Of a stretch of DNA of 23,373 nucleotides, positions 1-7,753 are shown in pieces. Location: assembly GCA_964422725.1 (NCBI GenBank), contig CAYRCC010000032.1, positions 1 to 23,373 on the forward strand, given 5' to 3'. Both the position numbers and the translations under genes were made by a program. Below the pieces are notes generated by a model. It was not told the origin of the DNA. It did not search any database and saw only the letters and a list, made by a program, of their open reading frames with translations. The DNA is from CAKSNH01 sp964422725. GTDB taxonomy: Bacteria; Bacillota; Clostridia; UBA1381. Position 1 is the first letter of the stretch. Each line of letters begins with the position of its first letter.

Positions 1-42
1 AGGCTTGACCTAAACTTTAATACAAAACACATTGTGTTTTGT
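1..42. repeat. Partial copy of a dispersed hairpin repeat at the left edge
   Basis: Bases 1-21 match 22521-22541 with a single mismatch (T16 against G22536). They are followed at once by a perfect 9-bp hairpin: ACAAAACAC at 22-30, loop ATT, GTGTTTTGT at 34-42. In the other copy the same shared tail is also followed by a hairpin, but with different arm sequence. The window starts inside the element, so its left part is not visible. Confidence 0.6.
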
Positions 43-53
43 CTACAGTCTGC

Positions 54-83
54 AATTAATACAAATTCGTATTAATTCTTTTT
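54..83 (+). terminator. Possible Rho-independent terminator
   Basis: A perfect 9-bp inverted repeat (AATTAATAC at 54-62, GTATTAATT at 69-77, six-base loop) is followed by C and five Ts at 79-83. The stem is AT-rich and therefore weak. It would stop plus-strand transcripts entering from the left edge, downstream of the repeat. Confidence 0.35.
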
Positions 84-144
84 ATTAATGTACAGATTTA
101 TTATATTACAAAAACATAGTTTTTACAATGATTTTTTATATTAC

Positions 145-219
145 TCAGTCTTTATTATATACAATAAACAGTAATGTAATTGCTATAATGCAAATAAGCG
201 TAATAATATATAAAAACAT
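145..219 (-). CDS. Possible 24-residue single-membrane-span peptide
   Basis: On the minus strand an ATG at 219 opens a 24-codon frame ending in TGA. The peptide is almost entirely hydrophobic up to residue 20 (MFLYIITLICIIAITLLFIV) and then ends YNKD, so it reads as one membrane helix with a short polar tail. A GAGGTG ribosome binding site lies seven bases upstream of the ATG (plus-strand 224-230). The size suggests a KdpF-like accessory peptide or a type I toxin-like peptide. There is no kdpA beside it, and the KPE-like tail common in KdpF is missing. In AT-rich DNA a hydrophobic frame of this length can arise by chance, so the gene is a candidate only. Confidence 0.35.
   Translation of the reverse strand: MFLYIITLICIIAITLLFIVYNKD
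181..189 (+). promoter_or_regulatory. Extended -10 element antisense to the small peptide gene
   Basis: TGC followed by TATAAT (184-189) is a perfect extended -10 box on the plus strand. The -35 region (about 161-166) is poor. A transcript starting near 196 would run antisense through the start codon and ribosome binding site of the 145-219 frame, and could continue to the DUF378 gene. Confidence 0.25.
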
Positions 220-230
220 ATCGCCACCTC

Positions 231-463
231 AATATATAATATTTACTCAATCAAACATCAATTAATTACAGTATGGCGGAACTCAAAAAGTGCCGAAAAT
301 TACTTTTAAAAACTTATCATAGCTATAACCGCCGAACACTTCAGCGCTGCAAAAGAAATATTGCAAACCGACTGCTTTGACCAAATATTTCCACGTCTAA
401 CTTTCGGTTATACGCAAATACTTTATATATAATTGCTGATGATTTTGCAGTTATATATAATAC
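231..463. other. AT-rich non-coding gap before the DUF378 gene
   Basis: No convincing gene is seen here. An 8-bp inverted repeat, GAAATATT at 355-362 and AATATTTC at 384-391, could form in RNA with a 21-base loop. A weaker AAAAGT/ACTTTT pair lies at 286-307. No known riboswitch core was recognised. Confidence 0.4.
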
Positions 464-478
464 AAGGAGGTGTGGATT

Positions 479-691
479 ATGCTTGATAATATATCATTGG
501 CATTGGTTATTATCGGCGCTGTTAATTGGGGCAGTATAGGTTTTTTTAATTATGATTTTGTTTCACGGCTGTTCGGCGGCGTCGGCACACTGCTGCCGAA
601 AATAATATTTGCACTGGTAGGACTTGCCGGCATTTACTGTATAACGCTTTTGTTCAAAGAAAAGCATTTTGTACACAACGACAGAATCTGA
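479..691 (+). CDS. DUF378 family small membrane protein
   Basis: A 70-residue protein with two membrane helices, about residues 3-22 and 35-57. The first contains the AVNWGSIGFF segment that marks the DUF378 (YuzA-like) family, in which these small two-span proteins have no established function. The ATG at 479 is preferred because AAGGAGG at 464-470 sits eight bases upstream. A GTG at 470 in the same frame lies inside that site and is unlikely to start translation. The gene stands alone, converging with the amidase gene to its right. No clear promoter was found: a TATAAT at 456-461 would put the RNA start inside the ribosome binding site. Confidence 0.8.
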   Translation: MLDNISLALVIIGAVNWGSIGFFNYDFVSRLFGGVGTLLPKIIFALVGLAGIYCITLLFKEKHFVHNDRI

Positions 692-752
692 TATTTATGT
701 CAGACCACACGCTTAGAATTGTTTATTGCACTTGCGTAAAAACAGCTTATCT

Positions 753-792
753 CCAAGGCAGACATTCTCGCAAAAGAGTTTATCTGCCTTGG
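753..792. terminator. Inverted repeat between convergent genes
   Basis: CCAAGGCAGA at 753-762 pairs perfectly with TCTGCCTTGG at 783-792 across a 20-base loop. It lies in the 107-base gap between the DUF378 stop and the amidase stop, where a shared terminator is expected. Neither side has a good adjacent T-run; the nearest, on the minus side, is TTTTT about a dozen bases beyond the stem. Its role as terminator is therefore inferred from position. Confidence 0.4.
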
Positions 793-798
793 TGTATA

Positions 799-1371
799 TC
801 ACAGCTGAGGCAAACCCAAATAATTCAAAAGCCCGTTATATATTCCATACGCAAATTGATATTGGTCATTGGCGAGTTTTTCGGCATCGGCGGCATTGGT
901 TACATACCCAAGCTCTATCAACACCGCCGGCATTGCGGTCCGCCGCAGCACAAACAGCGACGTGTTTACCAATACGCCGTTGTTTTTCGTTCCCACTCGG
1001 CGCACTATGTCGTTAACTATATATTCGGCAAGGTAATACGGCTGACTGTTTCGACTGTAAACATACGCCTCTGTACCGTTATACGACGGATTTTCGCTTG
1101 CGTTTGAGTGTATGCTTATGAAATAGTCAGCCTGCCACGAATTTGCCATACGCACGCGCTGTGCAAGACTCGTCGCCAGATTTGTTCCCAAAACCGTATC
1201 GGGGGTTGTTCGCGATGCTCTCGCTTCAAATCTGGGATCTTCATTTAATATATTCACAAGATATATACCAACCATATAATTTACTTCTTGTTCAAAAATA
1301 CCGTTTCCCGATGCTCCCGCATTTATAAGTCCCGGATTATGTCCCTGGTCGACAAAAATTTTTATAGGCAC
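799..1371 (-). CDS. N-acetylmuramoyl-L-alanine amidase (amidase_3 family), no signal peptide
   Basis: A zinc amidase expected to cut the bond between N-acetylmuramic acid and L-alanine in peptidoglycan. Numbered from the GTG start (190 residues), likely zinc ligands are H11 in DQGHNPG, E27 in FEQEVNY and H88 in SIHSNA, and the catalytic glutamate is E153 in IELGYVTN. All canonical residues are present and the domain fills the whole protein. The start is placed at GTG 1371: GGGAGG ends seven bases before it but only about one base before the upstream ATG at 1377, and relatives usually begin right at the first beta strand (KIFVDQGHN). There is no signal peptide, membrane anchor or wall-binding repeat, so export or a cytoplasmic role is unexplained. 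A terminator at 1453-1483 separates it from the sugar importer operon upstream. Confidence 0.85.
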   Translation of the reverse strand: MPIKIFVDQGHNPGLINAGASGNGIFEQEVNYMVGIYLVNILNEDPRFEARASRTTPDTVLGTNLATSLAQRVRMANSWQADYFISIHSNASENPSYNGTEAYVYSRNSQPYYLAEYIVNDIVRRVGTKNNGVLVNTSLFVLRRTAMPAVLIELGYVTNAADAEKLANDQYQFAYGIYNGLLNYLGLPQL

Positions 1372-1452
1372 ACCCATTCCTCCCTTCTACATATATACTA
1401 TGCCGAATACGCAAAAAAGTTACTTTGCCGCTGTGCAAAAACGATGCATAAG

Positions 1453-1483
1453 AAAAAGTACCCGCCCGATATCGGGCAAGTAC
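1453..1483 (-). terminator. Terminator of the sugar ABC importer operon
   Basis: On the minus strand a 13-bp palindromic stem (plus 1458-1483, with two G-T wobbles around a GCCCGAT/ATCGGGC core) is followed by TTTTTC (plus 1452-1457). It lies 27 bases beyond the stop of the last permease gene. Confidence 0.8.
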
Positions 1484-1509
1484 CTTTAACAAACCATTAT
1501 TCTTATAAA

Positions 1510-2403
1510 TTATCCCTTCAAACCGGTCGTGCTTATACCTTCAACCAAATATCGCTGACAAGTTAAGAATATAACAATAATCGGTATAAGCGATAAAGTA
1601 CTCATCGCAAACATATCACCCCATGCCGGTATGCTGTCAGGGTCAGAGAACATTTTAAGTGCAATTGACACAGTATATTTCGACGGACTGTTAAGATACA
1701 GCAGCGGACCGAGAAAATCGTCCCATTTCCAGTAAAATGAAAATATTGCCGCAGTAAATATTGCCGGTTTTATCAGCGGAAGAATTATTCTGAAAAATAT
1801 TCCGTATCTTCCGCAGCCGTCTATCTTTGCCGCTTGGTCCAACTCACCGGGTATGCCGCTGATAAACTGCATTATCAGAAATATGAAAAACGCACCGCCG
1901 CAAAACGCCGGAACTATCAGCGGCAAAGACGTATTTGTCCATCTAAGCTTATCAAAAAGCACAAACTGCGGCACCATTATAATTTGATACGGCAGCATCA
2001 TTGTCAAAATCATACAGGTAAACCAAAATTTCTTGAGCGGAAATTTTATCCTCGCAAATCCATATGCCACCAATGCCGAGGAAATAACCGTACCTATTGT
2101 TCCCACACCTGATATGAAAAACGAATTTTTGAAAAATACGTCAAAACTTACATTGCCTATACCTTCCCAACCGTTTACATAATTTTCAAAATAAAGTCTG
2201 TCCGAAAACAGTTTCATGGGCAGTGCCATAACCTCACGTGAGTTTTTGAACGAGCTTAGTACCATCCAAATCACCGGATACAGCATTATAAGACCGAATA
2301 TTATCATAAATGTATGATATAGTATTGCCGATATACTTTTTCGTGTTTTGGTTTTCAATACCACCGTACCGTCACTTTTTTTCCCCAATATAACTTTGCG
2401 CAT
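1510..2403 (-). CDS. Carbohydrate ABC transporter permease, MalG-like (CUT1)
   Basis: The second of two membrane subunits of a sugar importer. The 297-residue protein has about six membrane spans. After the first (about 29-50) comes the periplasmic-type loop typical of MalG proteins (KNSREVMALP). The cytoplasmic coupling loop that contacts the ATPase is seen as DQAAKIDGCG at residues 189-198, a variant of the EAA motif. Translation starts at ATG 2403, nine bases after AAAGGA. It follows the MalF-like gene by 15 bases, so the two are co-transcribed, and it is the last gene before the terminator at 1453-1483. The sugar cannot be read from the sequence. Confidence 0.9.
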   Translation of the reverse strand: MRKVILGKKSDGTVVLKTKTRKSISAILYHTFMIIFGLIMLYPVIWMVLSSFKNSREVMALPMKLFSDRLYFENYVNGWEGIGNVSFDVFFKNSFFISGVGTIGTVISSALVAYGFARIKFPLKKFWFTCMILTMMLPYQIIMVPQFVLFDKLRWTNTSLPLIVPAFCGGAFFIFLIMQFISGIPGELDQAAKIDGCGRYGIFFRIILPLIKPAIFTAAIFSFYWKWDDFLGPLLYLNSPSKYTVSIALKMFSDPDSIPAWGDMFAMSTLSLIPIIVIFLTCQRYLVEGISTTGLKG

Positions 2404-2418
2404 ATATCCAAATCCTTT

Positions 2419-3375
2419 CTACTGTTCCTTTGATTCATAATAAACCCACGCGCTTGACGACTTGAATATCAATGCCGTAAACACCGCAATTATAACCAAA
2501 AGCACCCACGCAAGTGCCGAGCCGTAACCCATTTCATAATATTCAAACGAACGCTGATACAGGTATACCGCATAGAACAGCGTACTTTTAAGCGGATCGC
2601 CGCCGTTTGTTATAATCACCGACTGCGTAAATGCAATAAATCCGTTAATAAGCTGATTTACAAGGTTGAAAAACAGCACCGGTGTCAGCATAGGAAGTGT
2701 GATTTTGAAAAACTGTACCGCCTTTCCGGCACCGTCAACCCTTGCCGCCTCATAATAGTTTTCCGGAATTTGCTTAAGTCCCGCAAGGAATATAAGCATA
2801 GACGACCCAAACTGCCAAACCGCCAGTAAAATAAGTGTCCATATCGCTGTTTTTGTGTTTGTGAGCCAACCGGTCTCGGACGGAAGTCCCACTGCACCCA
2901 GCAGTGCGTTTATAACGCCGTTTTTCAAAAACAACATTCTCCACATCACCGCAACCGCAACACTTCCGCCGACAATTGACGGAAGATAAAAAAGTGTCCT
3001 GTATATTCCTGCCATTTTTGTTTTTCTGTTAAGCAATACCGCAACAAAAAGCGCAAATATCAGCCTGAGCGGTACTGACACAAACGCGTACAAAAACGTC
3101 ACCTTCAGTGCCTGCCAAAAATCAGCGTCATTCGTGAACATTCGTATGTAATTGTCGAAGCCGATAAACTTAGGCGAGGAGAACAGGTCATATTTTGTAA
3201 ACGAAAAATAGAACGATGCCACAAACGGAATCACCGTAAATGCCAGAAATCCCACCAACCAAGGCAGTATAAACACGTATCCGGCAACCGCATCTTTTTG
3301 AAAAAATCCGTCAAGTGCACCGGGCAGTCCCTTTCGCACTTGCTTCATTTGTGTTTTTTTTCCCATTTCACTCAT
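2419..3375 (-). CDS. Carbohydrate ABC transporter permease, MalF-like (CUT1)
   Basis: The first membrane subunit of the importer, 318 residues. A short cytoplasmic N-terminus rich in lysine is followed by a membrane span at about 31-57 and then five more. The coupling loop with the EAA motif is clear: EAARVDGAG at residues 209-217, followed by FFKITLPML as in MalF and UgpA relatives. The start at ATG 3375 has AGAGG seven bases upstream. It lies between the binding-protein gene (76 bases upstream, with a hairpin in the gap) and the MalG-like gene. It should pair with that protein to form the channel. Confidence 0.9.
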   Translation of the reverse strand: MSEMGKKTQMKQVRKGLPGALDGFFQKDAVAGYVFILPWLVGFLAFTVIPFVASFYFSFTKYDLFSSPKFIGFDNYIRMFTNDADFWQALKVTFLYAFVSVPLRLIFALFVAVLLNRKTKMAGIYRTLFYLPSIVGGSVAVAVMWRMLFLKNGVINALLGAVGLPSETGWLTNTKTAIWTLILLAVWQFGSSMLIFLAGLKQIPENYYEAARVDGAGKAVQFFKITLPMLTPVLFFNLVNQLINGFIAFTQSVIITNGGDPLKSTLFYAVYLYQRSFEYYEMGYGSALAWVLLVIIAVFTALIFKSSSAWVYYESKEQ

Positions 3376-3399
3376 AACATTTCCTCTCTGCTATAACGC

Positions 3400-3444
3400 A
3401 AAGGGGCAGTGAATACCGAATACACCGTTTTCCCCTACCCCTTT
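3400..3444 (-). promoter_or_regulatory. Intercistronic hairpin after the binding-protein gene
   Basis: AAAGGGG at 3400-3406 pairs with CCCCTTT at 3438-3444. In the minus-strand mRNA the structure starts eight bases after the binding-protein stop codon. No T-run follows, so it fits a partial terminator or 3'-end stabiliser that favours the binding-protein message over the permeases, as seen in many ABC operons. This role is inferred. Confidence 0.35.
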
Positions 3445-3451
3445 TAATCAA

Positions 3452-4747
3452 TTATTCTTTGTTTTTAGCCAATATCTCATTTGCGGTTTTCATAAATTCC
3501 GCCGCGCCGTCAGCCGGAGTTTTGGTGCCGTAAACAATTTCCTGGAAAATAGTTTTTAATGTACTTGAAACTTCGCCGCTGCCTGCCGGCTCCGGACGGT
3601 CAATCGGACTTCCGACTTCGCCCACCAAATCAATATAGTCATACACTTTCTTTTCCGAGCTGCTCAGAGTTTCTTTGAGTGTATCTCTTATTTTCGATGA
3701 TACCGGAACACCGCGTTCACCTGCAAGTGTTTTATTTGCTTCAACGTCATTAATGAAATAGTTTATAAATTTAACAGCCTCTTCTTTATTCTCCGACGAA
3801 TTGGAAACCGAGAACAGCATTGACGGTTTCAGATACACGCCCGACTTTTCCGCACTGTCCAATTTCGGCATAACGCTCAGATTAAGTTCAAAACCGGCAT
3901 CTTCAACCAGTTTGGCAACAGGAACAAACTGATTGCTCCATGTAATATCTCCCCAAACCTTCTTTGCCAAAACCAAACTTTCCTCTACGTTCTGCACCGA
4001 ATACGACAAATCCTTGTCTACCGCGATACCCTTTGATACAAAATCTTTCTGCATCTGCAATGCGTCCTCCACGATTTTCACATCGTCAAAGCCAAGCGCA
4101 GTGCCGTCCTCATTATAGAAAGTTTTGCCGGTTTCGCGAACCCGCTGTTCAATCAAAAACTTAGGGTCATTGCGAATTAAGAGCTCTGTGGAATAGCCGG
4201 CTGTGTTGTAAATTTTTTCCGAATCCGAAATAAACTTACTCCACGTATAGTTTTCGTCAGGCAGACTTAACCCGGCAGATGTGTATGCATCAGGGTTGTA
4301 AATCATCGCGAGCGCGTTTGTACCCAGACTTATGCCGTAAATTTTGCCGTCAATCTTACCGCCGATAAAATTCTCGCCCACATCATCAAGATTCAGCGTA
4401 CCGTTTTCGACATATTCATTCAAATCCGCAAGCTGATTTTTGCCAATCCACTGTCCCAAATATGCATAATCCTGCTGAATTACATCAGGAAGATTTCGTG
4501 CCGCCATTTGGCTTGCCAGTTTGTCCCAATAGCCGTCCCAGTTTGTATATTCCGTTTCGATATTGAGTCCGGGATTATCAGCCTTGTACATATCAATTAC
4601 CGCTATTGTCGAGTTATGTCTAGGCTCGCCTCCCCACCAAGCAATTCTCAAAGTATCCCCGTTTCCGTCACTTTTCCCTCCGCAGGCACACAGCGATGCC
4701 GCAAGAGCCGCAACGCACGCCGCAAGAGCAATTCTTTTTTTAAACAT
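3452..4747 (-). CDS. Sugar ABC transporter substrate-binding lipoprotein (family 1)
   Basis: The extracellular receptor of the CUT1 importer, 431 residues. The N-terminus is a lipoprotein signal: MFKKR, a hydrophobic stretch, then the lipobox LCAC with lipid attachment at C22, followed by a short GGKSDGNGD linker. The mature part begins TLRIAWWGGEPRHN and has the family layout, with a DVIQQDYAYLGQW hinge-region segment and a C-terminal helix-rich end. The length is normal. It is the first gene of the operon, directly behind a good promoter. The AAAGGGG upstream is about 12 bases from the ATG, a little far. The ligand cannot be predicted; no glycosidase or regulator lies nearby to suggest one. 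Confidence 0.9.
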   Translation of the reverse strand: MFKKRIALAACVAALAASLCACGGKSDGNGDTLRIAWWGGEPRHNSTIAVIDMYKADNPGLNIETEYTNWDGYWDKLASQMAARNLPDVIQQDYAYLGQWIGKNQLADLNEYVENGTLNLDDVGENFIGGKIDGKIYGISLGTNALAMIYNPDAYTSAGLSLPDENYTWSKFISDSEKIYNTAGYSTELLIRNDPKFLIEQRVRETGKTFYNEDGTALGFDDVKIVEDALQMQKDFVSKGIAVDKDLSYSVQNVEESLVLAKKVWGDITWSNQFVPVAKLVEDAGFELNLSVMPKLDSAEKSGVYLKPSMLFSVSNSSENKEEAVKFINYFINDVEANKTLAGERGVPVSSKIRDTLKETLSSSEKKVYDYIDLVGEVGSPIDRPEPAGSGEVSSTLKTIFQEIVYGTKTPADGAAEFMKTANEILAKNKE

Positions 4748-4786
4748 TTACAAAAACAACCCCTTTCCAAATTACTGTATATGTAC

Positions 4787-4815
4787 ATTTTACCATACCC
4801 ACATTAAACTTTCAA
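4787..4815 (-). promoter_or_regulatory. SigA-type promoter of the sugar importer operon
   Basis: On the minus strand, TTGAAA (plus 4810-4815), a 17-base spacer and TAAAAT (plus 4787-4792). Just upstream, plus 4816-4845 consists of alternating A and T tracts, which could act as an UP element or bend. The leader to the ATG would be about 30 bases. Confidence 0.7.
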
Positions 4816-4856
4816 CAAAAATTTTTAATTTTTTTTAATTTTTAATGCCGATTTGC

Positions 4857-4891
4857 ACAAAAACAACCGCCGACACTGATAATCGGCGGTT
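4857..4891 (-). terminator. Terminator of the rubrerythrin gene
   Basis: On the minus strand a 9-bp stem (AACCGCCGA with TCGGCGGTT, plus 4865-4873 and 4883-4891) is followed by TTGTTTTTG. It begins 15 bases after the rubrerythrin stop. Confidence 0.75.
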
Positions 4892-4906
4892 CGGACGGTT
4901 TGCTTA

Positions 4907-5443
4907 TTAATAATTGGTTGCTTTTTCTTTAAAATAGCCTTGCGGATGTGCACACACCGGACAAACCTCAGGCGCTTTTTTGCCTATTACCACGTGACCG
5001 CAGTTAATGCACTCCCAAATCGTGTCGCCGTCCTTTGAGAACACCAAGCCGCCCTCAATATTTTTAATCAGCTTTCTGTAACGCTCCTCGTGTTCTTTTT
5101 CAACCGCACCAACCTGTTCAAACAGCGATGCTATATGGTCAAACCCTTCTTCTTTGGCTTCCTTGGCAAATTTTGCGTACATATCCGTCCACTCAAAATT
5201 TTCGTTTGCGGCGGAATCTCTCAGGTTTTCAAGTGTCCCCGGCATACCGCCGTGCAGCAGTTTAAACCATATAGCGGCATGTTCCTTTTCGTTGTTTGCG
5301 GTCACCTCGAAGATTTCTCCGATTTGTACATAACCGTCAGCCTTAGCTTTGTTTGCGTAATACGTATACTTATTTCTCGCCTGTGATTCTCCGGCAAATG
5401 CCGCCATCAGATTTGCCTCTGTTCTTGAACCTTTTAATTCCAT
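4907..5443 (-). CDS. rbr: Rubrerythrin
   Basis: A peroxide-scavenging non-haem iron protein of anaerobes that reduces hydrogen peroxide in the cytoplasm with electrons from rubredoxin-type donors. The 178 residues show both domains. First is a ferritin-like diiron four-helix bundle (about 1-135), with expected ligands E19 in AGESQARN, E52 and H55 in NEKEH, E95 and E98 in the FAKEAKEEG helix, and E115 and H118 in EKEH. Second is a C-terminal rubredoxin-like site with C145, C148, C161 and C164. Nothing is missing. The start at ATG 5443 has AAAGGA ten bases upstream. It is a single-gene unit with its own terminator. In the 232-base gap upstream no clear -35/-10 pair or PerR box could be defined. 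Confidence 0.93.
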   Translation of the reverse strand: MELKGSRTEANLMAAFAGESQARNKYTYYANKAKADGYVQIGEIFEVTANNEKEHAAIWFKLLHGGMPGTLENLRDSAANENFEWTDMYAKFAKEAKEEGFDHIASLFEQVGAVEKEHEERYRKLIKNIEGGLVFSKDGDTIWECINCGHVVIGKKAPEVCPVCAHPQGYFKEKATNY

Positions 5444-5591
5444 ACAAATTCAATCCTTTCCGAATATAATTGTGCAGTATAATATCAGATAACCGATACC
5501 ATTAAACGCTATAAGTAATTATATCCATTTTTTTAATATTAATACTAAAACATAAATTTTTGCTGATATTTTTCACCGAAATATGTACATA

Positions 5592-5633
5592 AAAAAACGC
5601 AAAACAATGCCCCCTGTCAGACAGACAGGGGGC
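5592..5633 (-). terminator. Terminator of typA
   Basis: A very strong minus-strand terminator: a 10-bp GC-rich stem (plus 5609-5618 and 5624-5633) followed by an interrupted T-tract that ends in seven Ts (plus 5592-5608). A second small hairpin, CTGTAA/TTACAG at 5642-5658, lies between it and the typA stop. Confidence 0.9.
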
Positions 5634-5675
5634 GAGGCGGTCTGTAAACGCGTTACAGCCTTTAACCGATTTTAA

Positions 5676-7499
5676 TTATTTTTTACTTCTCGCTTTTGCT
5701 CTAAGCTCTGTATCCAAAATACGCTTTCTCATACGCAAATTGTTCGGAGTTACCTCCAAAAGCTCGTCATCGGCGATAAACTCAAGACACTGCTCAAGAC
5801 TCATCTCTCTCGGCGTAACCAACCTCAATGCCTCGTCCGCACTCGATGAACGCGTATTTGTAACGTGCTTTTTCTTGCACACATTTATAACAACATCTTC
5901 AAGCCGCGCATTTTCGCCGACAATCATTCCCTCATAAACCTTAACTCCCGCACCGATAAACAGCGTACCTCTGTCCTGTGCGTTGTACAAACCGTAAGTA
6001 ACCGATTCGCCCGTTTCCCAAGCCACAAGCGTACCTCTTGTTCTGTTCTGAATCTCACCCTTATACGGCTCATATCTGTCAAGAATACTGTTAAGAATAC
6101 CCGTACCCTTTGTTGCTGTAAGCATTTCGTTTCTGTAGCCGATTAAGCCTCTTGACGGAATGTCAAATTCAAGACGTGTATAGCTCTGTGCCGTCGGAGT
6201 CATATTCAACAACTCACCCTTACGCTGAATTATACTATCCATAATAGTGCCTGTATATTCGTCCGGAACGTCAATTGTAAGGTGTTCTATAGGCTCACAC
6301 TTTTCGCCGTCAATATCCTTGTAAATAACAACAGGATTCGATACCTGGAACTCATAACCCTCGCGGCGCATATTCTCAATCAATACCGACAAATGCAGTT
6401 CTCCTCTTCCCGACACTATAAACGAATCCGCGCTGTCCGTTTCCTCAACTCTGAGTGCAATATTGGAATCAAGCTCCCGCATAAGCCTGTCGCGCAAATG
6501 ACGTGATGTCACAAATTTTCCGTCCTTGCCGGCAAACGGACTGTCGTTTACGCTGAACGTCATCGACAGCACAGGCTCGTCAATCTTAACAAACGGCAAT
6601 GCCTCCGGAGTATCCGAGGCGCAAATTGTTTCACCGATATTGATATCCGGAATACCCGATATTGCAACAACATCACCCGCACCGCACTCATCTGTTACCG
6701 TTTTTGCAAGTCCCTCAAACGTATACAGTTTAGTCACCTTGGCACGTGTCACTTTCCCGTCAGCACGGCAAATCGAAACCGACATACCTGTTTTCACACT
6801 GCCCCTTTCAATCTTACCGACAGCGATACGTCCCGTATATTCATCATAGTCAATATTTGAAACAAGCATCTGAAAAGGTGCATCATCTATACAGTCAGGA
6901 CATGGAATATAATTTACTATAAGTTCAAATAATTCTTTCAAATCCGTATTCGGCTGTTCCGGATTATATTCTGCTGTTGCCCAGCCGTCACGTCCCGAGG
7001 CGTAAATTACAGGTGTATCAAGTTGTTCATCGGTTGCGCCGAGGTCAATAAACAGCTCCAAAACCTCGTCAACCACTTCATACGGTCTTGCATTCGGACG
7101 GTCTACCTTGTTTACGACAATTACAGGCTTTAAGTCAAGCGCGAGTGCTTTAGACAGTACAAAACGAGTCTGCGGCATACAGCCTTCAAATGCGTCCACA
7201 AGCAAAAGTACCCCGTCTGCCATTTCAAGCGCACGCTCCACCTCACCGCCGAAGTCGGCGTGTCCCGGTGTGTCAATAATATTAATCTTTGTTTCCTCAA
7301 AATACAGCGATGTGTTTTTCGCCAAAATCGTAATACCGCGCTCACGCTCAATATCATTCGAGTCCATCACGCGCTCTGCTACCTGTTCATTTTCGCGGAA
7401 TGTTCCGCTCTGTTTAAGCATTGCATCAACCAGGGTTGTTTTGCCGTGGTCAACGTGTGCTATTATTGCTATATTTCTTATATTTTCACGTTTTATCAT
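5676..7499 (-). CDS. typA: Ribosome-associated GTPase TypA/BipA
   Basis: A translational GTPase of the EF-G class that binds the ribosome and supports 50S assembly and growth under stress or cold. The 607-residue length is normal. GTPase motifs are all present: G1 AHVDHGKT at 14-21, switch I ERERGITI at 51-58, G3 DTPGH at 76-80 and G4 NKVD at 130-133. The family-specific C-terminus is seen in SRGLIGYRNEMLTATKGTG, and near the end are MSLEQCLEFI and the basic tail LRMRKRILD. The ATG at 7499 is preceded by GGAGG at ten bases. It is monocistronic, with an extended -10 promoter and a strong terminator. Identification is secure. Confidence 0.96.
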   Translation of the reverse strand: MIKRENIRNIAIIAHVDHGKTTLVDAMLKQSGTFRENEQVAERVMDSNDIERERGITILAKNTSLYFEETKINIIDTPGHADFGGEVERALEMADGVLLLVDAFEGCMPQTRFVLSKALALDLKPVIVVNKVDRPNARPYEVVDEVLELFIDLGATDEQLDTPVIYASGRDGWATAEYNPEQPNTDLKELFELIVNYIPCPDCIDDAPFQMLVSNIDYDEYTGRIAVGKIERGSVKTGMSVSICRADGKVTRAKVTKLYTFEGLAKTVTDECGAGDVVAISGIPDINIGETICASDTPEALPFVKIDEPVLSMTFSVNDSPFAGKDGKFVTSRHLRDRLMRELDSNIALRVEETDSADSFIVSGRGELHLSVLIENMRREGYEFQVSNPVVIYKDIDGEKCEPIEHLTIDVPDEYTGTIMDSIIQRKGELLNMTPTAQSYTRLEFDIPSRGLIGYRNEMLTATKGTGILNSILDRYEPYKGEIQNRTRGTLVAWETGESVTYGLYNAQDRGTLFIGAGVKVYEGMIVGENARLEDVVINVCKKKHVTNTRSSSADEALRLVTPREMSLEQCLEFIADDELLEVTPNNLRMRKRILDTELRAKARSKK

Positions 7500-7548
7500 A
7501 AATCTTTAACCTCCGTCTTTTCGTGCAACTATTCAAACACATTATATT

Positions 7549-7577
7549 ATTATATCAGCAAAAGCACTTTAATACAA
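7549..7577 (-). promoter_or_regulatory. Extended -10 promoter of typA
   Basis: On the minus strand, TTGTAT (plus 7572-7577), a 17-base spacer ending in TGA, and a perfect TATAAT (plus 7549-7554). The leader to the typA ATG is about 43 bases. Confidence 0.75.
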
Positions 7578-7753
7578 CGATTTTTGACATTTAATCACGA
7601 TTTTCCGTTTTTTTGTTAGTGATACACAACATAAAATATTTAAAATATGCTTATTGTGTACAAAAATACAATAAATTAATCCGTACTGCAAACAAATTTC
7701 ATAAGATGTTTCATAAAAAGCTTTGCTCAATCCTTTCCAAGCCGACGGACTGA

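Noticed and set aside
433..461. TTGCTG, 17 bases, TATAAT just before the DUF378 gene
   Set aside because: The RNA would start at about 468, inside the ribosome binding site, so it cannot yield a normal leader.
5444..5560. Possible PerR box upstream of rubrerythrin
   Set aside because: Two TATAAT-like blocks occur, but as direct repeats seven bases apart rather than the inverted repeat a PerR site needs.
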